From Mauremys mutica (Eukaryota > Chordata > Testudines > Geoemydidae): 64,000 nt of DNA. A model generated the notes under the pieces. That model was not told where the DNA came from. It was given only the letters and a program-made list of their open reading frames with translations, and made no database searches. Of this stretch, positions 45,344-56,493 are shown in pieces (the first letter of the stretch is position 1; each line of letters opens with the position of its first letter). The position numbers were made by a program, and so were the translations under genes. The stretch spans positions 15,147,553 through 15,211,552 of the forward strand of contig NC_059079.1 of the NCBI RefSeq assembly GCF_020497125.1. The letters are read 5' to 3'.

Positions 45344-45515
45344 CAGGGGCGGCTCCAGGCACCAGCACGCCAAGCGCGTGCCTGGGGCAGCAAGCCACGG
45401 GGGGCGCTCTGCCGGTCGCCGCGAGGGCAGCAGGCAAGTTGCCTTCGGCAGCTTGCCTGCGGAGGGTCCGCTGGTCCCACGGCTTCGGCGGACCTCCCGC
45501 AAGCGTGCTGCCGAA
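45344..45515 (+). mobile_element. hAT-type MITE, right end missing
   Basis: It starts CAGGGGCGGCTCCAGGCACC, close to the left end of the element at 38500. It continues with CpG-rich palindromic modules ('gttgccttcggcagcttgcc', 'cggacctcccgcaagcgtgc'). The matching right end CTGGAGCCGCCCCTG is not found, so it is truncated at about 45515. Confidence 0.65.
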
Positions 45516-45968
45516 TCCTGCTTCCCTTCCATCCCTTCTTTACAGCTTCTTTAATCATAAAGTTCAGGAAATAAAACTGAAAGATCCTAAGGAAAAATAG
45601 TGGTGGAGAGGAGAGAAAATAAGAAAACAAGGGGGAAATTGAAGATTTCCACTGAAAATAAATTCTAATGAAAATGAGGGGAAAAAGGATGGTGTCAGAT
45701 AATGCAGCCATTATTTTAAAAGTAGAAAAATATTGAAGAAAAATATACAGAGGAAAGAAAATGCAGGGAGAAGAGAGAAAACATCTGCAACATGGTAAAT
45801 TTAAACCAAGAAATATTGAGAATAATTAACTGCTCTAGTTAATGAAAAGTTGCCATGTATTAAAAATGTGATGTCACATGTTTTGGGCATTTTCACCGTT
45901 TTGTCATAGTGTAGTCTATACACATAGTGTATAGAGGATATGCCCTAGAACATCTGCATGCTTTGGAT
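45516..45968. other. FGGY intron interval with no recognised feature
   Basis: The stretch is A/G-rich. I see no gene or repeat border. Confidence 0.4.
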
Positions 45969-46187
45969 CAGGGGTTCTCAAACTGGGGGTCGGGACCCCT
46001 CCAGGTTGCGAGGTTATTACATGGGGGATCACGAGCTGTCAGCCTCTATCCCAAACCCCCGCTTTGCCTCCAGCATTTATGATGGTGTTAAATATATTTT
46101 AAAGTGTTTTTAATTTATAAGGGGGAGTCACACTCAGAGACTTGCTATGTGAAAGGGGTCACCAGTACAAAAGTTTGAGAACCACTG
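45969..46187. mobile_element. hAT-type MITE with CAGGGGTTCTCAAAC ends
   Basis: CAGGGGTTCTCAAACTGGG at the left is mirrored by AAAAGTTTGAGAACCACTG at the right. The flanks CTTTGGAT (45961-45968) and CTCTAGAT (46188-46195) agree at 6 of 8 positions, a decayed 8-bp duplication. The 219-bp interior is non-coding. Ends of this kind are typical of vertebrate hAT (Charlie-like) elements. Confidence 0.85.
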
Positions 46188-46195
46188 CTCTAGAT

Positions 46196-47020
46196 TAACC
46201 AGTTGTACATTAATTTCCATTGGATGTCATAATTGTTCCATTGAAATACATTCTTCTGAGTGTATCAAAAATGGTCTTCAAAGATAGAACAATAAAAACA
46301 GCACTTTCTCAGCATGCAGACTGAACTACAGTGACATGGTGGAGATTTAGTTTTCATAGCTAGTAAATTTTGACACACCGTCCATTTCTGCATTTGGCTA
46401 GGATTTTTGGATGTTCTGAGCTCTGGAATCTGTGACAGCTTTGAAGTCTGAGAGTGGGGTAGGAAGGAGATGAAGAGTTATTTGATATTTACTGCTACAG
46501 AGGTCTTGAGTATCTTCCAAGCTAGTGCATCTGAAATCTGTTACTAAAAAGCTGAAAACTGGAAGCTGAATAGATATATGCCCTTCATTCGACCTAGTCT
46601 ATTAATTTTAAAGTGCCTAGAGTTAAAACTGAGTATGGGAGGTCTGGCTCTTGAGGCTATGACCTCAAAAAGCTGGAATAAACTACCTGCTCCATTAAAA
46701 CAGGCTCCAGCATTGTAGATCTCTTATTTTACAATATCTGAAATACTTTGTTACTATGGAAAAAGAACTGAAATTATGACTGCTAAGTGTTTCCTGCCGT
46801 TTGATACTGAGTGTCATATTGTTTTGTATGGTACTAAAGTTTGCTGTCTTAAATCTGTCCTTTGGGGACCTTCGCAAAAGAAATTGTGTATCCCATGAGG
46901 CTGTCCCAGAATACTACAGATTCTGACAAAAATAAACATAAAACTATTTATAACAGCACTTAAATTGTCCTAAGAACTGAATGAAATGGCTTGATCTTCA
47001 TTATAATTCTATGTTATAAT
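46196..47020. other. FGGY intron interval with no recognised feature
   Basis: I see no gene, exon or repeat border here. Confidence 0.4.
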
Positions 47021-47125
47021 TAGGGTTGCCAAATTTGGTTGGATGTATTCCTGGAGATTTCATCATATGACATAATCTTTAATTCCTGGAGACTCCAGGC
47101 CAATCCTAGAGGGTTGGCAACTGTA
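47021..47125. mobile_element. 105-bp hAT-type MITE (TAGGGTTGCCAA ends)
   Basis: TAGGGTTGCCAA at the left is mirrored by TTGGCAACTGTA at the right. The flanks GTTATAAT (47013-47020) and GTTATATT (47126-47133) match at 7 of 8 positions. The interior contains 'ctggagatttcatcatatga' and 'aattcctggagactccaggc'. It is non-coding. Confidence 0.8.
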
Positions 47126-47756
47126 GTTATATTTAATGTTTTTTATTCATTAACATTAATTATAGCATATTATAATTGTATCTCACTTCAGTCAATCACA
47201 AATAGGACTTTGAGAACTCACTGACAGTAAAGTTGGCATAAACACTAAGGGTGATGTTCTGGCCCCACTGAAATCAGTAGCTCTATTGATGTCAGTAGGA
47301 ATTTTCCTAAGATTTCTGCTGAAGTGATACACATTTTCTTAATGTTTAACAGTTATTGAACCACGAGACTTAGTAACATTCTGGAAGACATACAAATAAA
47401 TGTCTACCTGTTGCGCTGACAAGTCACACCTGGGTAGATTTGTATGCTGTAGTGGGCAGATAGACTTTGAATGCCCTCTAGTAGTTCTAACTATAGTACT
47501 TCTTAGTTCAGGAAGCTACCTGTTAGACTAAACTATACAAAATCCGTAATGTGTAGTGGGGCACGTCACTGTCTGGCAGGTAAAAAATAAAGCATGATAG
47601 GTAGCACCAACACTTTAAGGATTCTGTTTATCTGTACAAATAAATGAATCCCGTATGTGTACAGAATACCACAGACATAATCTCAGCCTCGTCTGCCACT
47701 TGTATATTTCTTGGTTCAAATCGGATTCTGCATTTACACTATGTGTACTCAAGGAT

Positions 47757-47870
47757 TTAGGGTCAGGTTTTTAGAGGTATTTAGGTGTCTGAAGATGCAC
47801 ATTAGTACTTAGGAGGATTTTCAAATGTGCCTAGGCTTTGATCAGTGCTATTGGGAGGTACACACGCAAA
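47757..47870. mobile_element. Half of a palindromic MITE (17003 class)
   Basis: 'gtttttagaggtatttaggt', 'gtctgaagatgcac' and 'ggattttcaaatgtgcctag' match the left arm of the element at 17003-17190. The mirrored right arm is missing. Confidence 0.6.
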
Positions 47871-47934
47871 CACCCTGCACGGCACTCAGACAGTAGATGC
47901 CACAGTGGGGGAACAAAGCAAGAAAACATGAAGG

Positions 47935-48235
47935 CACTTGCCTGCGATTCAGGAGATTAGGGTTAAATTCCCAGCTCTTCCACTGACTTCCTGTATGACC
48001 TTAGGCAAGTCACTTAGTCTCTTTGCATTTCAGTTCTTCATCTGTAAAACAGGGATGATGGTGATATTTCCTTTTGTTTTTTCATCTTTTCTCTATTTAG
48101 GCTATTGAAACTGTAAACTCTTCAGTACAGGGGCTGTCTTTTTCTACACATTTGTATGATGCCTGGTAGAATGGGGCCATGATTACTGTTGAGGCCTCCT
48201 GGCTCTGCTGGAATATAAATAAAATAATAATAATG
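47935..48235 (+). repeat. MIR-type SINE with full 3' tail
   Basis: The head and box-B-like sequence 'agggttaaattcccagctc' are followed by 'tgaccttaggcaagtcactt', 'agtctctttgcatttcagtt' and 'ctgtaaaacagggatgatgg'. Then comes the tail 'gaaactgtaaactcttcagt' with 'gcctggtagaatggggccat' and an A/T end 'aataaaataataataatgg'. This copy shows that the core and the tail found alone elsewhere belong to one element. Confidence 0.75.
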
Positions 48236-48467
48236 GGTATAGAGGAGAGTAATTACTCTGTGTAATGCCCCATACATTTGGAACATCCTTTATCTTGTCA
48301 ATAAACAGTATCCACAGTCACCAGACTGGAATAGCCCTTTCTAATTGTGAAATTGGTCTGCTCTAGAAGCAGTGTGGGATCCTTTGCAACCATTCAAATA
48401 CTAAACAACTCTGTTTTATGGAAGGTTGGGTTGTTTTTTAAGATATATATATTTTTTTTAAAAATAG
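48236..48467. other. FGGY intron upstream of exon C
   Basis: Normal intron sequence ends in a T-rich and A/T-rich tract and the acceptor AG at 48466-48467. Nothing else is seen. Confidence 0.5.
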
Positions 48468-48571
48468 GAGTGATTGGAGCAGATGTGAAAGGATATAACC
48501 TGCCCTGTGAAAATCAGCCAGTTACGTCCCGGCTTGCTGTGATCTGTGGAACATCTTCCTGTCACATGGGG
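48468..48571 (+). CDS. FGGY: FGGY carbohydrate kinase, internal exon C
   Basis: The exon begins with GA, which completes the glycine codon left open by exon B, then reads [20 protein letters not shown] and [14 protein letters not shown]. It ends at a whole codon (phase 0) before the donor GG|GTAGGT. It forms the start of the C-terminal, nucleotide-binding lobe. The ICGTSSCHM motif corresponds to the phosphate-binding loop that FGGY kinases use to hold ATP. The acceptor is 'ttaaaaatag'. At 104 bp (2+102), it follows exon B without a missing residue compared with the vertebrate protein as I recall it. The next exon should start near ISKDP and is not in the window, so the following intron is at least 15.4 kb. 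Confidence 0.96.
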
Positions 48572-48763
48572 GTAGGTTGGCTACATGGTCACAGTGATGG
48601 TTTTGTATAGTAGCTAATGTCTCTGAAGAGAAATTACACTTTATTTTCCGATCAGCACCCTCCCCCTTTTTTTGTTTTGTTACTTTGGTGTGTTCTTTAT
48701 CTTTACTTTCAGATTTTAATTACATATTATGCATTTGCTAGCAACCAGGAGCTTTCATAGTAG
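48572..48763. other. FGGY intron after exon C
   Basis: The interval starts with the exon C donor. Nothing else is recognised. Confidence 0.5.
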
Positions 48764-48888
48764 TAGGGTGACCAGATAGCAACTGTGAAAAAACGGGGAC
48801 AGGGAATAGGGGGGAATAGGTGCCTATATAAGAAAAAGTCCCAAAAAACAGGACTGTCCCTTTAAAATTGAGACATGTGGTCACCCTA
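48764..48888. mobile_element. 125-bp hAT-type MITE (TAGGGTGACCA ends)
   Basis: TAGGGTGACCA and TGGTCACCCTA are exact inverted ends. The flanks CATAGTAG (48756-48763) and CATAATAG (48889-48896) match at 7 of 8 positions. The interior has 'acggggacagggaatagggg' and 'acaggactgtccctttaaaa'. It is non-coding and lies only 193 bp downstream of FGGY exon C. Confidence 0.85.
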
Positions 48889-48896
48889 CATAATAG

Positions 48897-49604
48897 TGGA
48901 AATCAATACTGGGGAAAAAACCCTGACATGAAGTGCTAAAGCAAAGTCTAACACAATGCTGCAGAAGCTTAAAGAGAGCAGCGTGAAATCAGAGCTGAAG
49001 ACTCTGAATTTGAGTTATCCATGACAAGCATGTCACTAATGTGTTCCTGAGTAGCGTCTTCAGAGAAGTAGTGTGTGTTCTCCAGCAGCCCTTCTTCCCC
49101 CACCTCCTCACTCAATCAATATAAATCCATCTCTCTCTGAGAGCTGCAATGATCTATATTGAATTATATGTATGATGACTTCAAAAAAAACCCAGATAAG
49201 CAATTTTTGCTTTGTTAATTTTTCCCAGTGAATTAACGAAAAAGCTTTTCCTTAGTTTGCAATTAAAATTTAGTGTCTGCTTTGGAAATTTATACCTAAT
49301 TAAAATGTATGAGTCTGAAAGCTATTCCATTTAGATAAGTACCCTTTTCTGCCATATTTTTTATTTAAAACTCATTATGCTCTTAAATTTAGACTGGATT
49401 TTTCCCAAATGAGCAAATTGGGGCGGGGGTGGTAGAGGTTTTGCTGTCAAGGAAAGGCATCTCAGATTGTGAAAAGAGGGAGCTACTGTTAAATAATGTC
49501 ATTACTACACTTAATAGAAGTGCCTATAGCTTGTCCTCATACTGTGTTTTCATGGAATAGGCCATGACAGCAGCATGTTAATAAGACAGTGACCTTGTCA
49601 GTTA
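48897..49604. other. FGGY intron interval with no recognised feature
   Basis: I see no gene, exon or repeat border here. Confidence 0.4.
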
Positions 49605-49755
49605 TGCCCCAGTTCAGCAAAGGACTTAAGTATGTGGTTAATTTTAAGCATGCCAGTAATCTTGTCCCTATTAAGCCAAAGCATTTAGCAGATACTTGAA
49701 GTCAGTGGGATTTAATTATGTACTTAAGCACATGTTTAAATTCCTTGTTAAATCA
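49605..49755. mobile_element. Palindromic MITE ('cccagttcagcaaaggactt' class)
   Basis: 'cccagttcagcaaaggactt' and 'aagtatgtggttaattttaa' at the left are mirrored by 'tacttaagcacatgtttaaa' at the right, around a 'cttgaagtcagtgggattta' centre. It is a foldback element, decayed at the right edge. Confidence 0.6.
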
Positions 49756-49786
49756 GGATTTTAAACCTAAAATCCCAACATCCTTA

Positions 49787-50056
49787 GCCCCGGTCTACAC
49801 CTGAAAAGCTATATTGGGATCACTGTGTTGGTTAGGGGTGTGTGGTTTTTTTTTGTTTTTTTATTGATATAGTTATATAGGTATAAGCCTTGGGAGATGC
49901 AGTTATACTGATATACAGGTGCCAAAATAGATCTTATTTTGCTGCCCAAACTTGTATACTGGTATACACACTGGGAGTGGAATCGGGGAGGAGGGTTGCC
50001 ATTTTAACCATAGCAGTATAGTTAAAGCGGCAGAATTTTCTAGTATAGACAAGCCC
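49787..50056. mobile_element. Harbinger-like MITE (GGGCTTGTCTA-type ends)
   Basis: The left end GCCCCGGTCTACACC follows TTA and the right end TAGTATAGACAAGCCC precedes TAA. The reverse complement of the right end, GGGCTTGTCTATACTA, resembles both the left end and the ends at 18467. The interior has 'agcagtatagttaaagcggc' and several 'tatac' words. The 3-bp flanks are TTA and TAA, so the target duplication is not clean. It is non-coding. Confidence 0.6.
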
Positions 50057-52263
50057 TAATTGATATACCATAGATTCGTACTCTACTCTGTGAGCGTAGT
50101 CCCAGTGAAGTATTCACAGAGTAAGATACTCCTTGATGTAAGTAAGGGGCCCTTAATGCTTGAGCCCCAGCTTGGGGATAGGCATTTTCTGTGGTTCTCG
50201 GAGAAACTTAAACTGGTTTTCATTTAAAGGTAACAACTCAGCATTTACTAAGTATTTATTTCCTCCCTTCTCCCAGGTGTTTGTTTTGGTTGTAGGGTTT
50301 TGTTGTGGCGTTTGTTGGGGTTTTTTTTTCAACTTTAAAGGCACCACAATTTCCAATCAACAGACAACAAGCAAATTCTAAGCTGTTCTGGATCAAATCT
50401 ATGGGAGGCCTTTGGTTTAAGTGTCCTTTATCCCAATCTGCTTATATTGTACCAAGTGACTATAGAGCACATAGGGCAATTGTGTGTGTTTTTAATGAGA
50501 CGTATATTCAACTGCAGTTGGTTGAAATTAGCTGTACCTTTTTTTAATTAGGGCTATAATATGGAAGTTTATTATACTCATGTTTTGTTAGAAATATATT
50601 TTTTCTCTCTCTCTCTCTTTGTACCGAGGGACCCTCAAGGCAATAGAGATTAATCATCAGGTTTAATTTAATGCAGTGGGAGAGAGACCTGTGTGGTCAG
50701 GCTGGCATTATAAAGTGCCTTTGATCTGCCTCAGGTGCATGGAGCCCCAGTGAGCCAGCAACAATAATACCTTTGTGAGATGATCAGAGAAGAGAGAGAG
50801 AGAAAATGGTCTGTGTGGAAACTCAACGCCGTCCTTTGTTGTGGTTCTGGCGAACGAAAGAGCCAACTGTCAGGAGGAATTCAGAAAACAGAAAGCAGGG
50901 TTAAAGTGCGGCAGTTGGGCAGTGGATTTCTTCAAGGCCTCTTACAGGAAACTGTTCAAAATCATCTACTGGATTATTATTTTTTCTTTTGGCACTGGTA
51001 TGAGTGCTTTTGGTGGTATATGTGTGTGGATATAGTATTGCCATTATCTAGGCTGAATGCTCCATGAGTCACAGAATTAGATATTGCTTGCGAAGGGCAT
51101 TTACTTTAAACTTACCGAGAAGTTCCATGACCCAGTTTTCATAACCTCAAGGAATCTAAAGAATTTGAACAAAAGACTTTGCTAATCATGCCTTTGATAT
51201 TTTAAAAGTTACAAATGTTGAACATAATTTTTCTGATGGATATAATAATTTCATTCGTGGTAAAATTCCCATTTTTCTTTCAAATTAGGTTTCATTTTTG
51301 GAATTAACTACTGCTTTTCTTGGGCATTCAGACTCCCAGGCCACTTTGTAAGACTGTTTCCACTGAGAGACTTGGATGGCTCAAGCAATGAGCCAAAGAG
51401 AGTTTCATAACTAATTAGTGGATTGGTTCAAATCCAGTTCTAGGTTAGTAGTCACCAAAAGTCACTATCATTTAAAGTCTGGTCTGTGGCCTTTGTAAAA
51501 GAAGTTTTTGGCTAGTCTGGACAATTATCCACATCACACAATCCTCAGCTGTCTACTCTGAAAGTAAATCTAAGCAGAAGCCCATTCTCAGTTGGTATGG
51601 CAAATGAGTTATCCTCTTATCTTCAGAGGTGGTTTCTTCATTTCAGGGTTGCCACTCATTGCCTGGTGTCATAGTTACAGGATTAGCTGTACTTTTCATC
51701 TGTCTGTGTGGCTACCTGTAAGGCCCAACAGGTGTTGAACTCAGAATTGCTAGGTAGAGACACTTCCATGTTGCCACCCAGCAGCAGCTATAACCACCTT
51801 GCACCTCACTACCCATGGCTCACTGTGGACACAGACCACAGAAAGTCCTGCCCCAAAAGGTCTGATGGCAGCAGACTCATGGATTTTGATTGGCTCCCCA
51901 CTCCTTTCAAGTGACAGAGCGCCTGCACTTCTCTCAGAGTGGATTCCCACAATTCACCCACTTTCAGACCAGGTCCCCAGGCTACAGCTCCCCTGTTCTC
52001 CAACCATGTTTTCTTAGCAGGCCTGGCAGGTTTCACCACCCACAAGAGACTTCCCTTCAGCAACTGCAGCATCCCAGAACAGCTTCTTCAATTCAAAATA
52101 CTATTTATTTATTTGTAGGAATGTAGCAATCAGAAAAACAACAAAAGGCTACTCATACGGGGAAATGGAGTATTGTTGGCTTCCCTCCAGACACTGCCTC
52201 TACCCCTTTGTCATCTGGGGCTCAGGTTTTGAATAGTTCCAAAAGTCCTTTGTTGCAGTCATG
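50057..52263. other. FGGY intron interval without a recognised gene
   Basis: Near 50083-50150 there is a 'gtgagcgtagtcccagtgaa' piece of palindromic MITE type. A CT-rich tract lies at 50600-50620. Frames of up to 95 codons have no domain. No FGGY exon was found. Confidence 0.45.
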
Positions 52264-52306
52264 CAACATTGTCAGGGGTAGAAGCCCCAACATTGTCAGG
52301 GGTAGA
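52264..52306 (+). repeat. 19-nt direct repeat, two copies
   Basis: CAACATTGTCAGGGGTAGA occurs at 52264-52282 and again at 52288-52306, separated by 5 nt. This is a small local duplication. Confidence 0.85.
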
Positions 52307-52664
52307 CTTTGTAGGGATTGACACCTGTATTGTCCCCTTAAGTACGGGTTACTGGGGTTTTCTAAAGCCATTGCCTGCCTTCGTGTAGACATGTAAAACC
52401 AGGACTGAATTAACTCTTTGATCCTTGGTGGCCATCAGTGCAATGGTAATCAAATAAACAAAGGTACACATATATTTATTTATTTTTATGACTATTTCCC
52501 ATGTTCTTCACAGCAGGGCTATGAGAGGAGGCTTGAATAGCTGCTGCCTCTGTCCAGTGGATAAGAGTAATGCAGTCTCCAGAGCTGTCCAACTCGCATT
52601 TTTCATGAGCACCAAATTCATTTAAATAAATAAGTAGACAACCTTTTCCTTGAAGTAAAATGTT
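52307..52664. other. FGGY intron interval with no recognised feature
   Basis: I see no gene, exon or repeat border here. Confidence 0.4.
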
Positions 52665-52795
52665 TCTTAGATGGTAAACTATTTGGGATGGAGACCACAT
52701 CTTCATGTCTGTTTCTGCAGTGCCAACACAATGGGACCCCAGTCCTGGCTGGCGTGTCTGTCACCACTGCTATATAAATAATAATAGCACCTATT
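52665..52795 (+). repeat. SINE 3' tail fragment
   Basis: 'agatggtaaactatttggga', 'tgccaacacaatgggacccc' and a 'tatataaataataatagca' A/T end match the tail of the SINE at 47935-48235. The head and core are missing. Confidence 0.5.
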
Positions 52796-55700
52796 TTCAA
52801 TACAATTTACAGGGGAAAGTATCTCATTATTGTCATAGAACTGGTTGGGCTATGTACAGTCGGACAAATTTATTCAAAAGCTGTATAGTACAGAGAAAAG
52901 GTGCTACAAACATGAAATCTTCAGAACTATTCACTATCGTTTTTAACAGTGTTCGCATGTGGCCAGAAGTCCCATGAATATAGAATATGCACCATGTGTA
53001 CATACTAACTGAAGCTCTTGAGATATTTACATAAAAGAGCCCTGCTCATAAAATATATATAGGCGATTTGTACCTTTTGTTTTCGCTAAGTTTGGCGAGA
53101 GAGCAGTGTTCTGCCTTCCCGACTTCCCAAAACAGCCATTCCACTATGCACATCTTTGTGGATTCATAGCCAAAGAGAGTTTCCAGAGAGATTTTCTGGC
53201 CTCTAATTCATCTTAATGTGGGGTTGAGGAGATCTGAATTTTCTGGCAGGTTGAATCCCAAATACACAAGATATGGTGTCCCTAGTCAGGATTTCTTTAA
53301 TTTCCCTACCTTAGGTGACTTGACCCCCAGGATATTTTTGTCACTTCCTGTCCCCTTTGTGTTGGCTGCTCTGGAGACAATGCTTCTGATTTGTGGCGGT
53401 CAAGAAGTTTCCTTTCTGGATCAGATGGATTTTTCTCTCTTTTTGCTTCTCTGTTACTCCTGTGTCAGTTTTGACTCCACTGTAAATGTGAGTAAATGGA
53501 GCACACACATGTGGGTAGTTAGGTACTGAGTCACCTGACTTGTGCACACACAAAAGAACCTGTTTTGCAGGGGTAGTATGTGTGTGCAGTGTACAGCCTG
53601 ACTTCAATAATTTGGCAACTTTAGTCCTGAATAATCTGCAGTAATTTATCCCTTGCGGGATTCTTCTTTTCTGTCTCGTGAGACCATCTCCTATCAGGGA
53701 TATGAGAGTCAGTTTCTCTTGAGATGTCGTTGAGCAGCTATGTACATAGTAAAATGGGAGATATCCGAAGCTGTCCCATCATTTATTATGGACTATTTTA
53801 AAGTAATTTCCTATGCTTATTTTTACCAAGAAGGGCTATTCTTTGTCTTCTTCTGTTAAAGGAACTTCAGTCCGATCAGCTTATTCTAAATCTGTTCATC
53901 TGATTCTCATGACAACTGTGAAACACAATAGAGCTTCTTTGCTCCACAATATCCACTCAAGCTGCCAGCTTTGTTCACACAAATAGAGTCTAAAGCACAT
54001 TTCCAGCCCCAGAGCATGCACAGTACGTGTCCTTTGCAGTACATCCTGGGGTGGAGACTGCAGAGACACGCTGGCTCAAAGTGTTCTCGTAGCCTGATCT
54101 CTGTAATCTCAGTGGGAGCCAGACCAGCAAGTGGATTCAGTATATTTTGGCTCTCATACGAGAGCCTCCTCTTCAGTACATGCCACGTTGTTAAAGCAGC
54201 AGACTTTTGAATAGTTACTACAAAGGGACTCCTCAGCTGCTTGAAACTGTCTCCAAGAGGAAAACTTGCAGGAATCAAAAAGCATTGCGCTCAACTTGCC
54301 AGCTCTAATTAATCTAGCCGGGTGGCACTAGGCAATTCCTTTCTGGCAAGTAGATCTATGGACCGCACGCCAGATTTCAACCTTTCACTCTTCAGTCTCT
54401 GCTGCACTCATATCACTGCAATTAAATGTGTAGTCTCTGAGGGGACAGGGCCTGAAGCCTTGGGCAGTGAATCGGTGCCAGCTGGCTGGTGTCCAGCATT
54501 TAGCAAAGGCAACAATTTGTCCTTCGAACCAGAGGAGAGGTGCTGAGATGAGAAGGCAAGGGGACAGGACGGGAGAGTGCAGTAAAAATTAAAAACAAAA
54601 AGAAAACTGTTGAAACCAAAGCAGCTTGGAAAAGGTTTGAAAGGAGCTGTGAAACTGAGAGCATCCACCCAATAAACCTCCGCCCTCCCTGCTTTTTAAT
54701 ATTCTTCTCTGCTAAAAGGCCTGTCCTCTGAATATGAATCATAAAGCTAGTGTCTTTTGAGTGAGGGAAATAAATCAGTAGCACAGGAACTTCTCCCTTA
54801 ATCTGTCCTCATTCAGTTCAGTTCTGCTGCTTTATATATTGCATTTGGCAGCAGTCACAATGCTGACTTCCCAGCTAATGAAGACATTTTACATTCAGGG
54901 AGGGCTGCATGAAATTAAAACCATATTTATTTTACCACCCTGTTAGAGGTTGCCCATCCTTGCTGTACCCATGACTCAGGCGCTGCAGCTGGAAAAGGTC
55001 ACAGAGCATATTTGGATGCCATGGTACTATTCCTGTTCAGCACGTGGCTTTACAGGGGTTACATTTCTACATACTTAAAAAAAAAATGAGCACAACTCCT
55101 CAACTATTTCTCTTATTTATTTTCTTTCATTAAACTTTTTTCCCCCTCTCTCTTGGCAAGAGGATCCTTCTCCACTTCCCCATTGTTGGCATTAATTTGT
55201 CTGATATTTTTTGTGAGAAGTGAAATATTTTCACTAGAAGGATGTATAAAAAGATTGTTGTGTATTTTTTTACCCTACTTTATTTTCTTAATAAAGGCTA
55301 GCAAGATATTGGTGAGGCTTGGAGATCATATGCAGGCTGCCTCCCAAACCCCAAGCACTTACTTGCAGAGCTAGAAAACCGCAAAGCTTAAGATCCTGAA
55401 ATGTAAATAGGAAGTCGAAGAGTTTACTTTAGAGCCAGCAGTGCCGAGCCTGTGTAATGTTTACTTCAGCTTGCCTCCCAGCCTGGCAGAGATGAAAGGA
55501 AGGCTCTCTGGGTAAATTAGTTGTTAAAGTTTTTGTTAGGAGCAAGGTTCCTTTGCTCATGGCCAGGCATAATTCAACTCAGGTACATCTTGGATTGAGA
55601 GAGTGGGAAGTTCCTATTTAGCTCACCTGTCACTGAAATCCAGGTTTTCCTCCCCAACACTTGGCCAAAACTCCACCTATGCATGAGAATACAATTGAAA

Positions 55701-56113
55701 GCAGTATAACTACTGTATTGTATATAAGTAGATAATGCATAATAACATTGCCAGAAAACCCTGCTGTCAGCTCCCCTTCCCTTTTGTGAATGGGCCATTA
55801 GAATTCAAAGTGAGAGTCATGGTACAGATATGGACAGAGTAAATGCTTTGGAAAATAATCCACTCTAAAACTGGACTAAGACTAATACTCTGCAGCCGTG
55901 TCATTGATATCAGTGAAAATGCTTTGCTTTGAAGATTCCATCAGACACAGTGATTTTCATTCTGTGATTGACTGCAAGCTACTCTTGTGTGACATAAAGC
56001 TGTATATTGGGATGTCTGATGTATAATACTATGTATTTTTGCAATACCATCTATCCGAGGTATCTCAAGGAACTTTATGTAATGAATGAATTAAGCCTCA
56101 TAGCTCCTCTGTG
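52796..56113. other. FGGY intron interval without a recognised gene
   Basis: This is about 3.3 kb of intron with no clear element border. Open frames of up to 123 codons (for example 53907-54278, minus) carry no domain. It is one of the largest repeat-poor stretches in the window, so conserved non-coding sequence is possible but cannot be judged from one genome. Confidence 0.45.
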
Positions 56114-56116
56114 TAA

Positions 56117-56260
56117 GGGTATGTCTACACTACAAGAGTAGTTCGATTTAACTTAGGTCGAATTTGTGGATTCGACCTTATGAAGTCGAATTTGTGTATC
56201 CACACTAAGGACACTAATTCGACTTTGTCAGTCCACACTAACGGGGCCAGCGTCGACATT
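56117..56260. promoter_or_regulatory. Left sub-terminal TTCGA/TCGAA cluster of the Harbinger element
   Basis: Within the first 110 bp of the element, TTCGA or TCGAA occurs at 'agttcgattt', 'ggtcgaattt', 'attcgacctt', 'agtcgaattt' and 'attcgacttt'. Repeated short palindromic words next to the inverted repeat are what one expects of binding sites for the Myb-like protein or transposase. Binding has not been shown here. Confidence 0.55.
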
Positions 56261-56493
56261 GGCAGCAGTGCATTCTGGGCAGCTATCCCACAGTTCCCGC
56301 AGTCCCCGCTTCCCATTGGAATGCTGGGTAGAGCCCCCAATGCCTGCTGGGGGAAAAATGTGTCGAGGGTGGTTTTGGGTAACTGTCGTCATTCAACCGT
56401 CACTCCCGCCCTCCCTCCCTGAAAGCGCCGGCGGGAAATCTGTTACCGCACTTTTCTGGTCAGTGACAGCGCGGACGCCACAGCACTGTGAGC

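Noticed and set aside
44962..45711. 249-codon minus-strand frame, the longest without a domain
   Set aside because: It runs through intron and a truncated hAT MITE, is rich in Ser/Pro/Leu from composition, and has no recognisable motif.
48572..48610. Continuation of the FGGY frame past 48571 to a stop
   Set aside because: A consensus GT donor follows the ATG GGG codons, and the text after it no longer matches FGGY; this is intron read-through.
49787..50056. Clean TWA target duplication for the Harbinger-like MITE
   Set aside because: Flanks are TTA and TAA, which are not direct repeats, so only the end similarity supports the call.
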